64,000 nt of DNA from Siphonodentalium dalli (lineage: Eukaryota; Mollusca; Scaphopoda; Gadilida; Siphonodentaliidae): NCBI GenBank assembly GCA_032622095.1, contig CP136061.1:6082734-6146733 (forward strand), given 5' to 3'. Every line of letters starts with the position of its first letter. Positions within the stretch are counted from its first letter, which is position 1. A program made the position numbers and the translations under genes. The notes under the pieces are model-generated. The model ran no database searches. It saw only the letters and a program-made list of their open reading frames with translations, and was not told the origin of the DNA. Shown here one piece after another: positions 31,845 to 43,545 of the stretch.

Positions 31845-32259
31845 GCTTAACAATAAACTGTCTTGACATATAGCTCATGTGTGGAATCCCTTAATGAATC
31901 ATATATGGAATCGGACAATGGTTTTTTTAGTTTTTTTTTCACTTGAATTTAAGCTCATTTTAACACTCATTGACGAGTTTAGAAATTTGCGTTATAGCTG
32001 TGCATTATCATCTGCTCAAACAATAATTGTATAATATTTATAGCCCCGGGTATAGCTCATACATCCACATGTAATTTAATATCTGTCCTATAAAGGTCTA
32101 TCATTAATGGGATAAAGAATGTATTATTACATTGATCATGCGAAGATGAGAAGGAATTAATTTTTTTCGGAAATTTTATGCCCTGCAGCTGAAGATATGG
32201 CATGTTAATCATACGATTGATTATGAGCAAAGATTGATACGGGATCGCGTGATGATAAC
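31845..32259. other. No gene recognised
   Basis: About 415 bp of AT-rich single-copy-looking sequence. Confidence 0.5.
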
Positions 32260-32677
32260 CAAGCCTTGTAATAGTCTGTCTGTCATTTGCAGAATGAGGT
32301 CCCCAGATGGTGAATTTAGTGACGCTATCCCACATGGTGGGCTAGCATCACCAAATATACCTCATTCTGCTTATGGGAGAACTTAGGATCAGATTGAAGT
32401 TCCTCAGTTGAAGTTGGTGATGTTCACCCATTAGTCACCTCGATTATGCAATTTATCTTCTGCTAATTAGGGGATATAGAAACTAAACAGAAGGGAAAAG
32501 GTAACTAAAAACAATGATAATTTAAGACTATGGATACTTCCCATAAGATGAGGCCTATGCAGAATGAGGTCCCCAGATGTTGTATTTTTGTGATGCTAGA
32601 CCCATGTGAGGGGTAGCATCACTAAATTCACCCTCTGGGGACCTCATTCTGCAAATGACAGACACACTATTTGCAGG
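32260..32677. mobile_element. hAT MITE family D
   Basis: It starts CAAGCCTTGTAATAG with both arm palindromes and interior present. The right terminus reads CTATTTGCAGGGTG instead of GCAGGCTTG. Flanks share GATAAC but no exact 8-bp duplication. Confidence 0.7.
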
Positions 32678-32849
32678 GTGTTAGGATAACGCATGCAAAT
32701 ACAGTCCCACTCCATAACCATGCAATATCATATAATATGAGAACGTTCAATCTGTTTTCAGATTTACTGCATTTTGCACTTAAAATTCGCATTTGGAAGT
32801 CAATAGGCGATTTATATGTGACATGCTTGTAAAAATCAATCGACCTGTC

Positions 32850-33582
32850 ATAATTTGACGTTAGCCTCCGGGATATTTATCTACGTTAAAAAACTTAATG
32901 ACGAGTAAATAGTGATCATCTTATGTTCGTTTTATGCCGAGCTTGTTCCATGATTCTGATGGGAAAACTTAAAACAGTTTTACGATTTTTATTGACAGAG
33001 ATTTATTTTAACATCACGATGTATAACATGGATTCAAGTGTAGTTCTTAAAGGCAGGATTTATTAACAAAGTGTGAGTATAGATTCAAGGCTTTTATTTT
33101 AAAATAATATTCATAGGTATTTTATATAGGTCTAGTTTATATGAAATATTTGATTTTCACTTTGTTTTCAACAGAACAAAACAGAGAATGATGTTAAATT
33201 ACCATTCAGATGTTGTTGATGTTGTTGTAACTGGAGGTCTGGACCCTGAATGCATCTTTAAATTGAACACTGATTTTCTGATTCTTGTGAACATTTAGGT
33301 TGAACCTGGGGATAAAATCAATTGATCAGTCGCCACATCAGATCAGACTCCAGGATATTTATCTACGTTAAAACACTTGTTGACGTGTAAATAGTGATCG
33401 TCTTATGTTCGTTTTATGCCAAGCTTGTTCCCCAATTCTGAGGTGAAAATTTAAAACAGTTTTCTGATTGTTTTCTATTGACAAGAGATTTAGTTTAACA
33501 TCAGGATGTAAAACACTGATTCAGGTGTAGTTCTTCAAGGCAGGATTTATTAATAAAGTGTGAGTATAGATTCAGGGCATGT
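32850..33582. repeat. Tandem segmental duplication (~490-bp offset)
   Basis: About 240 bp (GATATTTATCTACGTTAAAA, GATCTTATGTTCG-like, TTAAAACAGTTTT, AGGCAGGATTTATTAA and AGTGTGAGTATAGATTCA) appears at about 32868-33090 and 33353-33580 with perhaps 85% identity. No frame is conserved. Confidence 0.7.
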
Positions 33583-33592
33583 CGAACCAGCT

Positions 33593-34028
33593 CAAGACTG
33601 AGTTTAGTGTGCCTGTCATTTGAAAAATGAGGTCCCCAGAGGGTGAATTGGAAAACGTTATCACGCATAGCAGGCTATCATTACCAAATTCACCCTCTGG
33701 GGACCTCATTTTGCATGGCCTCATCTTCTGTGGGAGACATAGGCTCAGATTGAAGTTCCCAAATGGTGAATATTGTGATGTACACCTATCGCGAACCTCG
33801 ATTATGCAATGTGTCGTCTGCCAATTTTGGGATATATATGGAGAAACTAAACTAAAAATAGAATCTATGTGAAAAATAACTTTCCAGAGAAGATGAGGCC
33901 TTTAAAGCAGAATGAGGTCCCCAGAGGGTGAATTTAGTGATGCTAGCCTGCTATGCAGGATAGTGTCACTAAATTCACCCTCTGTGGACCTCATTCTGCA
34001 ACTGACAGGCACCATATAGTCAAGCTTG
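33593..34028. mobile_element. hAT MITE family D
   Basis: CAAGACTGAGTTTAGTGTG ... CATATAGTCAAGCTTG. Both arms and the complete interior are present. Flanks AACCAGCT / AACCACCC are only a possible decayed duplication. Confidence 0.75.
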
Positions 34029-34107
34029 AACCACCCTAAAGGTTTCAAATAGAGAGAAGTCATGTCCCCTTAGACCTGTACACACTGGAACCACCAGGTT
34101 TCAAATA

Positions 34108-34394
34108 CAGTAATGCTCTAATTAATCGACTCCATAACCACCGCGAAATTATGGGTAACTTTTCAGGATTTAGTCGGAAATATGGCTTGTTGCCATTCAT
34201 CGAAAATCTCTCGGCGAGAGCTTTCCGATGAATGGCAACAAGCCATATTTCCTACTGAATCCTGATAAGTTACCCATAATCTCAGTGAGAGCTTTCCGCT
34301 GAATGGCAACAAGTCATATTTCCGACTAAATCCTGAAAAGTTACCCATAATTCTGCTGTGGTTATGGAGTCGACTAATTAGAGCATTATACTGT
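34108..34394. mobile_element. Foldback MITE family E with an extra arm
   Basis: Flanked by TA (34106-34107, 34395-34396). The left arm is followed by two successive right-arm copies (from about 34215 and 34280), the second ending GAGCATTATACTG. This suggests replication slippage on the hairpin. Confidence 0.8.
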
Positions 34395-34416
34395 AGAGAA
34401 GTCATGTGCCCTTAGA

Positions 34417-35330
34417 TAGTTGGTATGGTAGGTTTAAGCTGCTATACCACAGTATACCACAATACAAATATATATGTTTGTAAGTATTTTAATGTGTGTG
34501 TGTGAATTGAGGTATGTTTTGTATGTGTATGTATGTATGTGCGTATGTGTGTATGTAAGTATGTATGTATGAATATATGTATGTGCGTATGTACATGCAT
34601 GTATGTATTTATGTATGCATGTGTCGTGTATGGGGACGTCGATCGTCTGTATGCGCGTGTAAGACAGAAGGGCTCTGCATGTGTATGCCTATAACTAATG
34701 CAATGGTAGGCGTAGGTGTACATAAGAATGAAATTGTGTAAATAGATGCTGCGTGTGTTGTGTTATCATTCTACTTGTTATTCGTATAGATATGACATAT
34801 TTATACTTTTTGTGTTGTCATGTTTTCTAATTGTATATATGTTAACTTTTCGTGATTGTATTTGACATCTCTTCATTATATGGAGGAAAATAAAGATATA
34901 TATATATACCTGCTGAGCAGGAAATAGGATTCTGTATTGTGCATTTGGCCTCGCAAAAAAGCTCTTAATCACCATTTAATATTTATCCACATAATTTTTT
35001 ATGTAATGTACCACCACTGCATATACACTGCATATACAGAATAGGCCATGGCCATAGGTTAATAAAATATCAATGCAGTCAATTGTATAAGTTGTATGGT
35101 AGGTTTAAGCTGCTAACAGTATACCACAATACACACAGGATTTAACGCAGACTGAAATCCGGACATCCCACCCCATCACATCACTTTCCTTACTGACTTG
35201 GATTAGATACACAGGGTTAAAAGTAAAATGTCAATACAAGTCAATTGTATAAGTTGTATGGTAGGTATAAGCTGCTAACAGTATACCACAATACCCACAG
35301 GATTTAACACAGACTGAACTTGAGATATAT
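34417..35330. repeat. TATG-type microsatellite and a duplicated segment
   Basis: An imperfect (TATG)n/(TGTG)n run spans about 34490-34640. GGTAGGTTTAAGCTGCTA and CAGTATACCACAATAC occur at about 34428, 35099 and 35258. The last two sit in ~155-bp tandem units with CACAGGATTTAAC. Confidence 0.7.
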
Positions 35331-36064
35331 CAATGTTTGAATCTGATTACTTAGTGCAACGTGGGTCACGATGAGAATATAATTCCGTCTGGGATTAAAT
35401 AATACGATTTCACAACACAAATTCAGTTATGGCCGTAAGTCTGGTTGTATAAAGACAACAGAATACGAGCAGGAAGAGGTTTTATTGCTTTTTCTTAGGT
35501 CTGCGTGACCCCAGGGTGCCGAGAATTTGAATTATGGAGATTTATTTATTGGGATTAGTTGTTGAATTAGCCACTACACCCAGCTACACCATACAAATGA
35601 ACCAGATCCATAAATCGTGTTAACCCCTATCTTACATGACGCTAGACTATACCACGACCATGAAACATAAATCACGTTAGCCTCTCTTCTACACAACCGT
35701 AGGTCATACTGTAACCCTTGAGATACATCAGATTGCCCGCTCTCCTTGCATAGATAACAAACACGATCTAGTCGGAAATCGACTAAACATTGATCGACCC
35801 CCAAATTATCAAGGTTAATTATTTTTGTGTTATGAATTGAACACTGCTGGCTTCCCCATTCTTTCATTTGTAGGGATGTTCATATAATAAGTTCAACAAA
35901 CAGCCTTACTGAATCTATTAGATGAATATCGACACAAATGAATCCGGACTGTTTCTCTGCCTGCCTTCTGCTTATAGAATCTGAATGAAGAATGGAAGAT
36001 TCAAATTTCGATCCAAATTTTGTGTAATAGACTGGTCCTTATCCCTATTGAAACAGTTGTCTGA
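35331..36064. other. No gene recognised
   Basis: A 97-codon minus frame (35574-35867) is rich in Cys and Ser but has no signal peptide or motif. GTAGGGATGTTCATATAATAAG near 35873 echoes module L. Confidence 0.5.
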
Positions 36065-36670
36065 ATCATAAGGGGAGTGTATCTGTATGTAACCAGGGAA
36101 GTGTATCTGTATGTAACCAGGGGAGTGTATCTGTATGTAACCAGGGGAGTGTATCTGTATGTAACCAGGGGAGTGTATCTGTATGTAACCAGGGGAGTGT
36201 ATCTGTATGTAACCAGGGGAGTGTATCTGTATGTAACCAGGGGAGTGTATCTGTATGTAACCAGGGGAGTGTATCTGTATGTAACCAGGGGAGTGTATCT
36301 GTGTGTAACCAGGGGAGTGTATCTGTATGTAACCAGGGGAGTGTATCTGTATCCAGGGGAGTGGGTCTGTATGTAACCAGGGGAGTGTATCTGTATCCAG
36401 GGGAGTGTATCTGTATGTAACCAGGGGAGTGTATCTGTATCCCGGTACCAGGGGAGTGTATCTGTATCCCGGTACCGGGAGTGTATCTGTATCCCGGTAC
36501 CAGGGGAGTGTATCTGTATCCCGGTACCAGGGGAATGTATCTGTATCCCGGTACCAGGGGAATGTATATCTGTATCCCGGTACCAGGGGAGTGTATCTGT
36601 ATCCCGGTACCAGGGGAATGTATATCTGTATCCCGGTACCAGGGGAGTGTATCTGTATCCCGGTAAATGG
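36065..36670. repeat. 24-bp then 27-bp minisatellite
   Basis: The unit GAGTGTATCTGTATGTAACC plus AGGG repeats about 12 times to about 36345. A related unit with CCCGGTACC in place of GTAACC (GTATCTGTATCCCGGTACCA) follows to 36665, in 24-29-bp lengths. Multiple-of-three lengths keep several frames open on both strands (for example 36066-36800 and 35972-36673 minus); these are artefacts. Confidence 0.9.
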
Positions 36671-36832
36671 CATAGTCTAAGAGTAGTCTAAGAGGTGTCT
36701 TATCCAAATACATGTACATCCTTTGTACAAAGATGCAGCTTAAGCCCTCGAAATTAGCTTCGGCAAATCGCAACGCGTTAGAAAAAGCCATAGAAGCCAA
36801 TGTAGAATTTCTTGCAATTCTAAATCAATGTT

Positions 36833-36930
36833 TAACCCACAGAGAGCCTCACACAGATGGAAGCATGCACTACGGAGTGTCATCTGTTCCAGTCTATGTG
36901 GGGCTCTCTATGGGTTATACAATTTCAAGG
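36833..36930. mobile_element. Family K-like copy
   Basis: TTTAACCCACAGAGAGCC, GGAAGCATGCACTACGGAG, GTGTCATCTG and GTGGGGCTCTCTATGGGTT match the K module. Its right TTAA is not preserved. Confidence 0.55.
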
Positions 36931-37120
36931 GCTGAAAATGACTCAGTTGGCTAGTTGGCATTGGTACCAGTGTATCATCTCTATACCACAGAAAGTATTC
37001 CCAGACACATATCAGCCACAAATATAAAGATTGAGGAACCATGCAATAAGCTGATCCCATACCACAAGGCCGGTTATTCTGGGGAACATCAGTCTTTCAT
37101 CTCTATACCACCAGAAAGAA

Positions 37121-37504
37121 CAGTAATGCACTAAATAATCGACTCCTAAACCACATCAGAATTATGGGTAACTTTTCAGGATTTAGTCGGAAATATGACT
37201 TGTTGCCATTATTTGGAAAGCTCTCAGTGAGAGCTTTCCGATGAATAACAACAAGCCATATTACAAGAATCTTAATGATGATGAATATTTCATTGCTGTC
37301 AAATATGTAGACAGGTTCAGATTTACTGATTTGGTTGAAGATCGTGTATTCTTTGTGTGACCCACTTGTATGAGTGAAGGGGGGATGCCCAATGCTTTGT
37401 GTGACCCACATATGAATAGCAACAAGCCATATTTCCGACTAAATCCTGAAAAGTTACCCATAATTCTGCGATGGTTAAGGAGTCAATTATTTAGGGCATT
37501 ACTG
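37121..37504. mobile_element. Foldback MITE family E with ~160-bp internal insert
   Basis: It starts CAGTAATGCACTAAATAATC and ends GGGCATTACTG then TA. The right arm is interrupted between ACAAGCCATATT and a restart at AACAAGCCATATTTCCG by unrelated sequence that itself holds a duplicated TTTGTGTGACCCAC. Confidence 0.8.
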
Positions 37505-37647
37505 TATTGCCAGACCCATATCAGCCAGAGATAACATTGAGGAAGTGATAGGCTGATCCCATACCACATTGAATTCCTCGGCCCGTCATTCTCGGAGAAG
37601 AAAGAGCAACTTTCAGAAATCGATATCAAGTATTTAAACTATAAATC

Positions 37648-38236
37648 TAAACCTGGATATAGTGTGTCTGCTATTTGCAGAATGAGGTCCCCAGAGGGTG
37701 AATTTAGTGATGCTATCCCACATAGCGAGCTAGAATCACGAAATTCACCCTCTGGGAACCTCATTCTGCTTAACCTAAGGCCTCAACTGCTATGGGAGAT
37801 CTAGGATCAGATTGAAGTTCTCCAGTTGAAGTTGATGATGTTCACACATTAGTCACCTCGATTATGCATTTTATCTTCTGCAAATTTGGGGATATAGAAA
37901 CTTCCCAGAAGGGAAAAAGTAACTACAACAATGTTAATTTGAGACTATAAGATACTTTCCAGAAGATGAGGCCTAAGCAGAATGAGGTCCCCAGAGGAGA
38001 TAGCATCACTAAATGCATAATCGTGGTGACTAATGGGTGAACATCACCAACTTCAACTGGGGAACTTCAATCTGATCCTAGATCTCCCATAGCAGTTGAG
38101 GACTAAGGCTAAGCAGAATGAGGTTCCCTGAGGTGGTGAGTTTGGTGATGCTAGCTTGCTATGTGGGATAGCATCAATAAATTCACCCTCTGGAAACCTC
38201 ATTCTGCAAATGACAGACACCCTAAATCTAGGCTTG
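37648..38236. mobile_element. hAT MITE family D, longest short-type copy
   Basis: It begins TAAACCTGGATATAGTGTG and ends AATCTAGGCTTG. Flanks TATAAATC and AATAAATC differ at one base. It carries extra copies of the interior (two TTCAACTGGGGAACTTCAATC-type segments). The GGATATA terminus links it to the 981-bp element at 8385. Confidence 0.8.
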
Positions 38237-38916
38237 AATAAATCAATAAACATGGGAACGGAATGCATGGCGCGGCATAAAATGTCTGTGGAATATTGTT
38301 TATTCATTATTAGTCGTTACGGATGTCAATTCATAACAACTTGATCAACATTCATTTTGATTACGACGGAGGTTACTGGCCAATATTTCATCCCTGACTC
38401 AATAGAAGACGACGTATAACTGGCAGTTTATAGTAATATTGGTCATAAATGCATTAGGTGGATAACATGATATAAATGGCAGAAGTCTAAAAAAGTAACG
38501 CAACAAAACATTAATGGTGATATATTTAATATGTTTGGTTGGAGATGTCATTTAGCCATTTTTGGTTTGACGTCATCCAAAGCAAATATACCTGTATTAA
38601 ATATATAAGGCCGCTCTGCCACACGACAAGGAAAAAGTGCCTTTTCTATTTTAATACTATTTTAATATTATTTTAATACTATTTTAACACTATTTATAAT
38701 TTTTGAGAAACAAGGCAATGATAATTGCGATTATTGCCAGAAAAAACAATTAACAAATTATTGACGTTTGATCAATAACCTGACCACATACTGCAGTAAA
38801 TCAAGGCCTGAAAATAAGCCAGCTGGGGGGGGGGGGGGGGGGTATCCATATAATTTGGCTTTATTTTGATAATCCGGCCTTGTAAATATAATGTCGGTAC
38901 GAGTTAGGTTGTGGTT
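38237..38916. other. No gene recognised; poly-G tract
   Basis: TATTTTAATACTATTTTAA-type short repeats lie at 38645-38700 and a 17-base G run at about 38826. No coding frame. Confidence 0.6.
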
Positions 38917-39680
38917 GATCAAAACAGTATCACAGACACCAGAAAATCGGGTTGTGACTGATCAAAACAGTATCACAGACACCAGAAAATTGGGTTGTGA
39001 CTGATCAAAACAGTATCACAGACACCAGAAAATCGGGTTGTGACTGATCAAAACAGTATCACAGACACCAGAAAATCGGGTTGTGACTGATCAAAACAGT
39101 ATCACAGACACCAGAAAATCGGGTTGTGACTGATCAAAACAGTATCACAGACACCAGAAAATCGGGTTGTGACTGATCAAAACAGTATCACAGACACCAG
39201 AAAATCGGGTTGTGACTGATCAAAACAGTATCACAGACACCAGAAAATCGGGTTGTGACTGATCAAAACAGTATCACAGACACCAGAAAATCGGGTTGTG
39301 ACTGATCAAAACAGTATCACAGACACCAGAAAATCGGGTTGTGACTGATCAAAACAGTATCACAGACACCAGAAAATCGGGTTGTGACTGATCAAAACAG
39401 TATCACAGACACCAGAAAATCGGGTTGTGACTGATCAAAACAGTATCACAGACACCAGAAAATCGGGTTGTGACTGATCAAAACAGTATCACAGACACCA
39501 GAAAATCGGGTTGTGACTGATCAAAACAGTATCACAGACACCAGAAAATCGGGTTGTGACTGATCAAAACAGTATCACAGACACCAGAAAATCGGGTTGT
39601 GACTGATCAAAACAGTATCACAGACACCAGAAAATCGGGTTGTGACTGATCAAAACAGTATCACAGACACCAGAAAATCA
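38917..39680. repeat. 43-bp array, ~17.7 copies, near-identical
   Basis: The unit is GATCAAAACAGTATCACAG, ACACCAGAAAATCGGG, TTGTGACT (joined). Apart from the first units (GTGGTTGATC; AATTGGG) and the last (AATCAGAAC), I see no substitutions, which implies very recent expansion or homogenisation. Confidence 0.95.
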
Positions 39681-39869
39681 GAACAAACATGATGAAGGAT
39701 GAGCTACTTCGACATATTTTACATTATATCCACATCATGTTCGTGATATTCCACCAGCACTGATATTTTATAAACGTAGTTTATCACAATTTTAGCTACA
39801 TGTAATTATGTAAAAACTACCATATCAATTCCATTTTCTTCAGACAAATGGGTTAACTCAAACCAATTT

Positions 39870-40120
39870 TCGATGCCAATGTCACCCGAAAATGAATAAA
39901 GAGTATTTATGAGAAATCCAATAGTAAATATCTGAGCTGCTCTGCCACATGTCACCCGAAAATGAATAAAGAGCGTTCATGAGAAATCCCATAGTAAATA
40001 TCTAGGCCACTCTAGCTGCCACACGTCACCCAAAAAGAAATAAAGACTGTTTATAGATGGGCAATCCCCTAGTAAATATCTAGACGACTCAGCAACATGT
40101 CACCTGAAAATTCTTTTATT
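39870..40120. repeat. 70-74-bp tandem repeat, ~3.3 copies
   Basis: GTCACCCGAAAATGAATAAAG recurs at 39881, 39951, 40025 and 40099 with ATAGTAAATATCT between. Divergence is moderate. Confidence 0.75.
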
Positions 40121-40186
40121 TGAAAAACAGGAACATTTAATTTATAAGCATAGAAATATCTCCCATGCCACATCCCCGACATTCAT

Positions 40187-40330
40187 ATAATACTAAAGAT
40201 TGGACCTCCCTGAATGTTTTGCAGAAACCCAGTGCCAATTCATTTTCTTATATATGCGAGTCTCCCTATTTAAAGCGAGCCTTGCATATATAAGATAATT
40301 TTAATGCATTGGCCTAACAATATTTACTAC
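40187..40330. mobile_element. Degraded TTAA MITE family C
   Basis: GGACCTCCCTGAATGTTTTGC, then a cassette with TTCATTTTCTTATATATGC and GCATATATAAGATAATTTT arms, then GGCCTAACAATATTTAC. Confidence 0.55.
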
Positions 40331-40359
40331 TTGTCAATTAGTGTGTCAATGTAGTATTA

Positions 40360-40840
40360 AATATAGAAAGCGTTAATGAGGGAACTACTCATCAATGAGT
40401 ATTTAGTATGTAAAGGGTTAATAAGGGAACTACTCATCAATGAGTATTTAGTATGTAAAGGGATAATAATTAAGGGAACTACTCATCAATGAGTATTTAG
40501 TATGTAAAGGGTTAATGAGGGAACTACTCATCAATGAGTATTTAGTATGTAGAGGGTTAATAAGGGAACTACTCATCAATGAGTATTTAGTATGTAAAGG
40601 GATAATAATTAAGGGAACAACTCATCAATGAGTATTTAGTATGTAAAGGGTTAATAAGGTAACTACTCATCAATGAGTATTTTTAGTATGTAAAGGGTTA
40701 ATAAGGTAACTACTCATCAATGCGTATTTAGTATGTAAAGGGTTAATAAGGGAACTACTCATCAATGAGTATTTAGTATGTGAAGGGTTAATGAGGGAAC
40801 TACTCATCAATGAGTATTTAGTATAGAATGGGTTAATATT
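40360..40840. repeat. 45/49-bp array, ~11 copies
   Basis: The unit has AACTACTCATCAATGAGTA, TTTAGTATGTAAAGGGTTAA and TAAGGG. GGG marks lie at 40415, 40460, 40509, 40554, 40599, 40648, 40695, 40740, 40785 and 40830. Spacing is 45 with 49-bp units (ATAATTAA insert) every third position at first. It is related to the 66-bp array at 63440. The minus frame 40670-40951 is a shadow. Confidence 0.9.
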
Positions 40841-41128
40841 ATTTGAGGTTTTGTGGGGAGGAATATATATTGATCTGAAATTATAGCACTCTGTCCTCAA
40901 TAAACACACCACAGTTATTAGCCCCTCCGCAGTATCAGCCGATGATTTCATTTAGCTCCGAAACAAATTTCGTGTGAAGTAAATTAGCTAATTTTCTGCC
41001 GAGTTGCTTCGGCATTGTGAGGAGTGTTCGCTTTGTGACTCCTGAAATATAGTCACACGTAAAAATCAATGTTATTTGCGGAGAAGTATCAAAATCTTCA
41101 TCGACTCTCATCAGTGATATATACTCAA

Positions 41129-41517
41129 CAAGTCTGCAAATAGTGTGTTGGTCATTTGTATAATGAGGTCCCCAGAGGGTAAATTTAGTCATGCTATCCC
41201 ACATACAGCAGGCTAGCATCACCAAACTCACATTCTGTGGAACTCATTCTGCTTATAGGCCTCATCTTTCTGGGAAGTTTCTATATCCCCTAATTTGTAG
41301 AATATAAAATGCACAATCGAGGAGACTGTAATTGGGTGAACATTACCAACTTCAACTGGGGAACTTCAAATCTGATCCTAGGTTGAGGCCTACTAGCAGA
41401 ATGAGGTCCCCAGAGGGTTAATTTGGTAATGCTAGCCCACAGTGTAGGATAGCGTCACTAAATTCAACCTCTGGGGACCTCATTCTGCAAATGACAGACA
41501 CACTATTTGCAGACTTG
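41129..41517. mobile_element. hAT MITE family D with perfect 8-bp duplication
   Basis: It starts CAAGTCTGCAAATAGTGTG and ends CACACTATTTGCAGACTTG. It is flanked by ATACTCAA on both sides (41121-41128, 41518-41525). Two arm palindromes and the interior are present. Confidence 0.9.
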
Positions 41518-41807
41518 ATACTCAAAGCGGTCAATGAATTATCAATGTCTACAATTACAAACATTTGCCTGGCGTGGTCCATTTGTCAATGTCTTTTAGA
41601 AGTGCTTGTGGACATCTGAGTATTGACAGGAAAAGGAAATATAAATAATAAGTCGAGGTCAAGGTCACACCACATTAATCTGGAGTTTATCAGACAAGAA
41701 TCACTTCCCTGGTCAGACAGTTGTCATTTACATCAAAGGAAATTCTGCATCCATAAATATATATTCCTGGCTCCAGACATTCAGATTCTATAGTATATAG
41801 CAACATA

Positions 41808-42020
41808 CAGTAATGCCCTATGTAATCGACTCCTTAACCACAGCAGAATTATGGGTAACTTTTCAGGATTTAGTCGGAAATATGGCTTGTTGCCATTCAT
41901 CGGAAAGCTCTCGGGGAGAGCTTTCTGATGAATGGCAACAAGCCATATTTCCGACTAAATCCTGAAAAGTTACCCATAATTCTGCTGTGGTTAAGAAGTC
42001 GATTACTTAGAGCATTACTG
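41808..42020. mobile_element. Foldback MITE family E, near-perfect palindrome
   Basis: 213 bp, TA on both sides (41806-41807, 42021-42022), ends CAGTAATGCCCTATGTAATC / GATTACTTAGAGCATTACTG. The two arms pair over almost the full length around GCTCTCGGGGAGAGC. TA duplication and a CAGT start fit Tc1/mariner-pogo-type MITEs (inference). Confidence 0.9.
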
Positions 42021-42318
42021 TATTATGCCGTGAGGATCAACAAGCCCTCTTTATCACTTCTGTTTATTGGATACATGATGATTGTATAAACCAGATTCCC
42101 ATTAATTCATTTGTAGGGATGTTTAATAGCTAAAAAGTTCAAATTTAATAATAATAAAAGGTCGGTAGACCTCATGTCCGCCTCTAAGCGTCGGCTTGAT
42201 ACGACCGTTGTTTGCACATAAAAACCTGTCTTTAGTGCTAGTAAACCTATAATAATAATATTAATAATAATAATAGAGGTGAGTCGTATGTGGCAAATAA
42301 AAACTTCCATCATACCTA

Positions 42319-42360
42319 GTAATGCTGTGGTTATGGAGTCGATTAATTAGGGCATTACTG
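42319..42360. mobile_element. Foldback MITE family E, terminal remnant
   Basis: TAATGCTGTGGTTATGGAGTC...GGGCATTACTG then TA: only the outermost 40 bp of a right arm. Confidence 0.7.
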
Positions 42361-42596
42361 TATAGTGATTGGTGCAACTGGAGCAGTGAGCAACAATATT
42401 AGCAAATGGTTAGCCCTACTTCCTACCTCCATAGATGCATGTTGCTCACCTACGGAAAACTGTACTTCTTGGCACTGCCAGAATACTGCGCAAAATAACA
42501 TCCATGCATACTGTCTAATGAGTATTGCTACGACTGTGGCTCAGCCGCCAATACACCATTTATACACCTCCAAGAGAGTGACCTTATGGAAAAAAC

Positions 42597-42627
<31 letters not shown>

Positions 42628-42696
42628 TTTCAATAGTTCTTGTGTTGTGAAATACATGTTATTTGTAGAGGGTAATGAAAGCTTCAACCGTCAACG
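42361..42696. other. No gene recognised; (AAT)n microsatellite
   Basis: A 78-codon plus frame (42365-42601) has several Cys but no domain cue. An (AAT)n run of about 30 bp lies at 42597-42628. Confidence 0.5.
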
Positions 42697-43545
42697 ATGA
42701 TATATATACACCGAAGTGATGATATATACACCGAAGCGATGATATATACACCGAAGCGATGATATATACACCGAAGTGATGATATATACACCGAAGTGAT
42801 GATATATACACCGAAGTGATGATATATACACCAAAGTGATGATATATACACCGAAGCGATGATATATACACCGAAGTGATGATATATACACCGAAGTGAT
42901 GATATATACACCGAAGTGATGATATATACACCGAAGTGATGATATATACACCGAAGTGATGATATATACTATAAGCAATGATATATACTCGAAGCGATGA
43001 TATATACTCGAAGCGATGATATATACTCGAAGCAAGGATATATACTCGAAGCGATGATATATACTCGAAGCGATGATATATACTCGAAGCGATGATATAT
43101 ACTTGAAGCGATGATATATACTCGAAGCAATGATATATACTGGAAAAATTGACTTAGCAACGAGATATATACTCGAAGTGATGATATATACTCGAAGCAA
43201 TGATATATACTCAAAGCAATGATATATACTCGAAGCAATGATATATACGATGATATATACTCGAAGCGATGATATATACTCGAAGCGATGATATATACTC
43301 GAAGCGATGATATATACTCGAAGCAATGATATATACTCGAAGCGATGATATATACTCGAAGCGATGATATATACTCGAAGTGATGATATATACTCGAAGC
43401 GATGATATATACTCGAAGCGATGATATATACACCGAAGTGATGATATATACTCGAAGCGATGATATATACTCGAAGCGATGATATATACTCGAAGCGATG
43501 ATATATACTTGAAGCGATGATATATACTCGAAGCAATGATATATA
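42697..43545. repeat. 19/20-bp array, ~43 copies, abutting a retroelement
   Basis: Units are GATGATATATACACCGAAGT (20 bp, to about 42960), then GATGATATATACTCGAAGC (19 bp). At 43139-43165 the array contains CTGGAAAAATTGACTTAGC plus AACGAGA, which is the first 27 bp of the adjoining retroelement (43546-43572). The surrounding units match as well, with an offset of 406 bp. Frames crossing it on the minus strand are artefacts. Confidence 0.9.

Noticed and set aside
35574-35867. Cysteine-containing minus-strand 97-codon frame as a second secreted peptide
   Set aside because: No signal peptide and cysteines are scattered without a paired pattern.
35972-36800. Two ~240-codon minus-strand proteins rich in Tyr, Thr, Pro and Gly
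   Set aside because: They are translations of the 24/27-bp minisatellite. Several frames are open on both strands because unit lengths are multiples of three.
36712-36954. Possible exon starting with an Ala/Leu-rich helix
   Set aside because: The C-terminal half is a K-type MITE fragment and the minus strand is equally open. No splice or homology cue.
40360-40840. Telomere-like GGGTTA repeats
   Set aside because: GGGTTAA occurs once per 45-bp unit and is the end of a TTAA-type module, not a tandem TTAGGG series.
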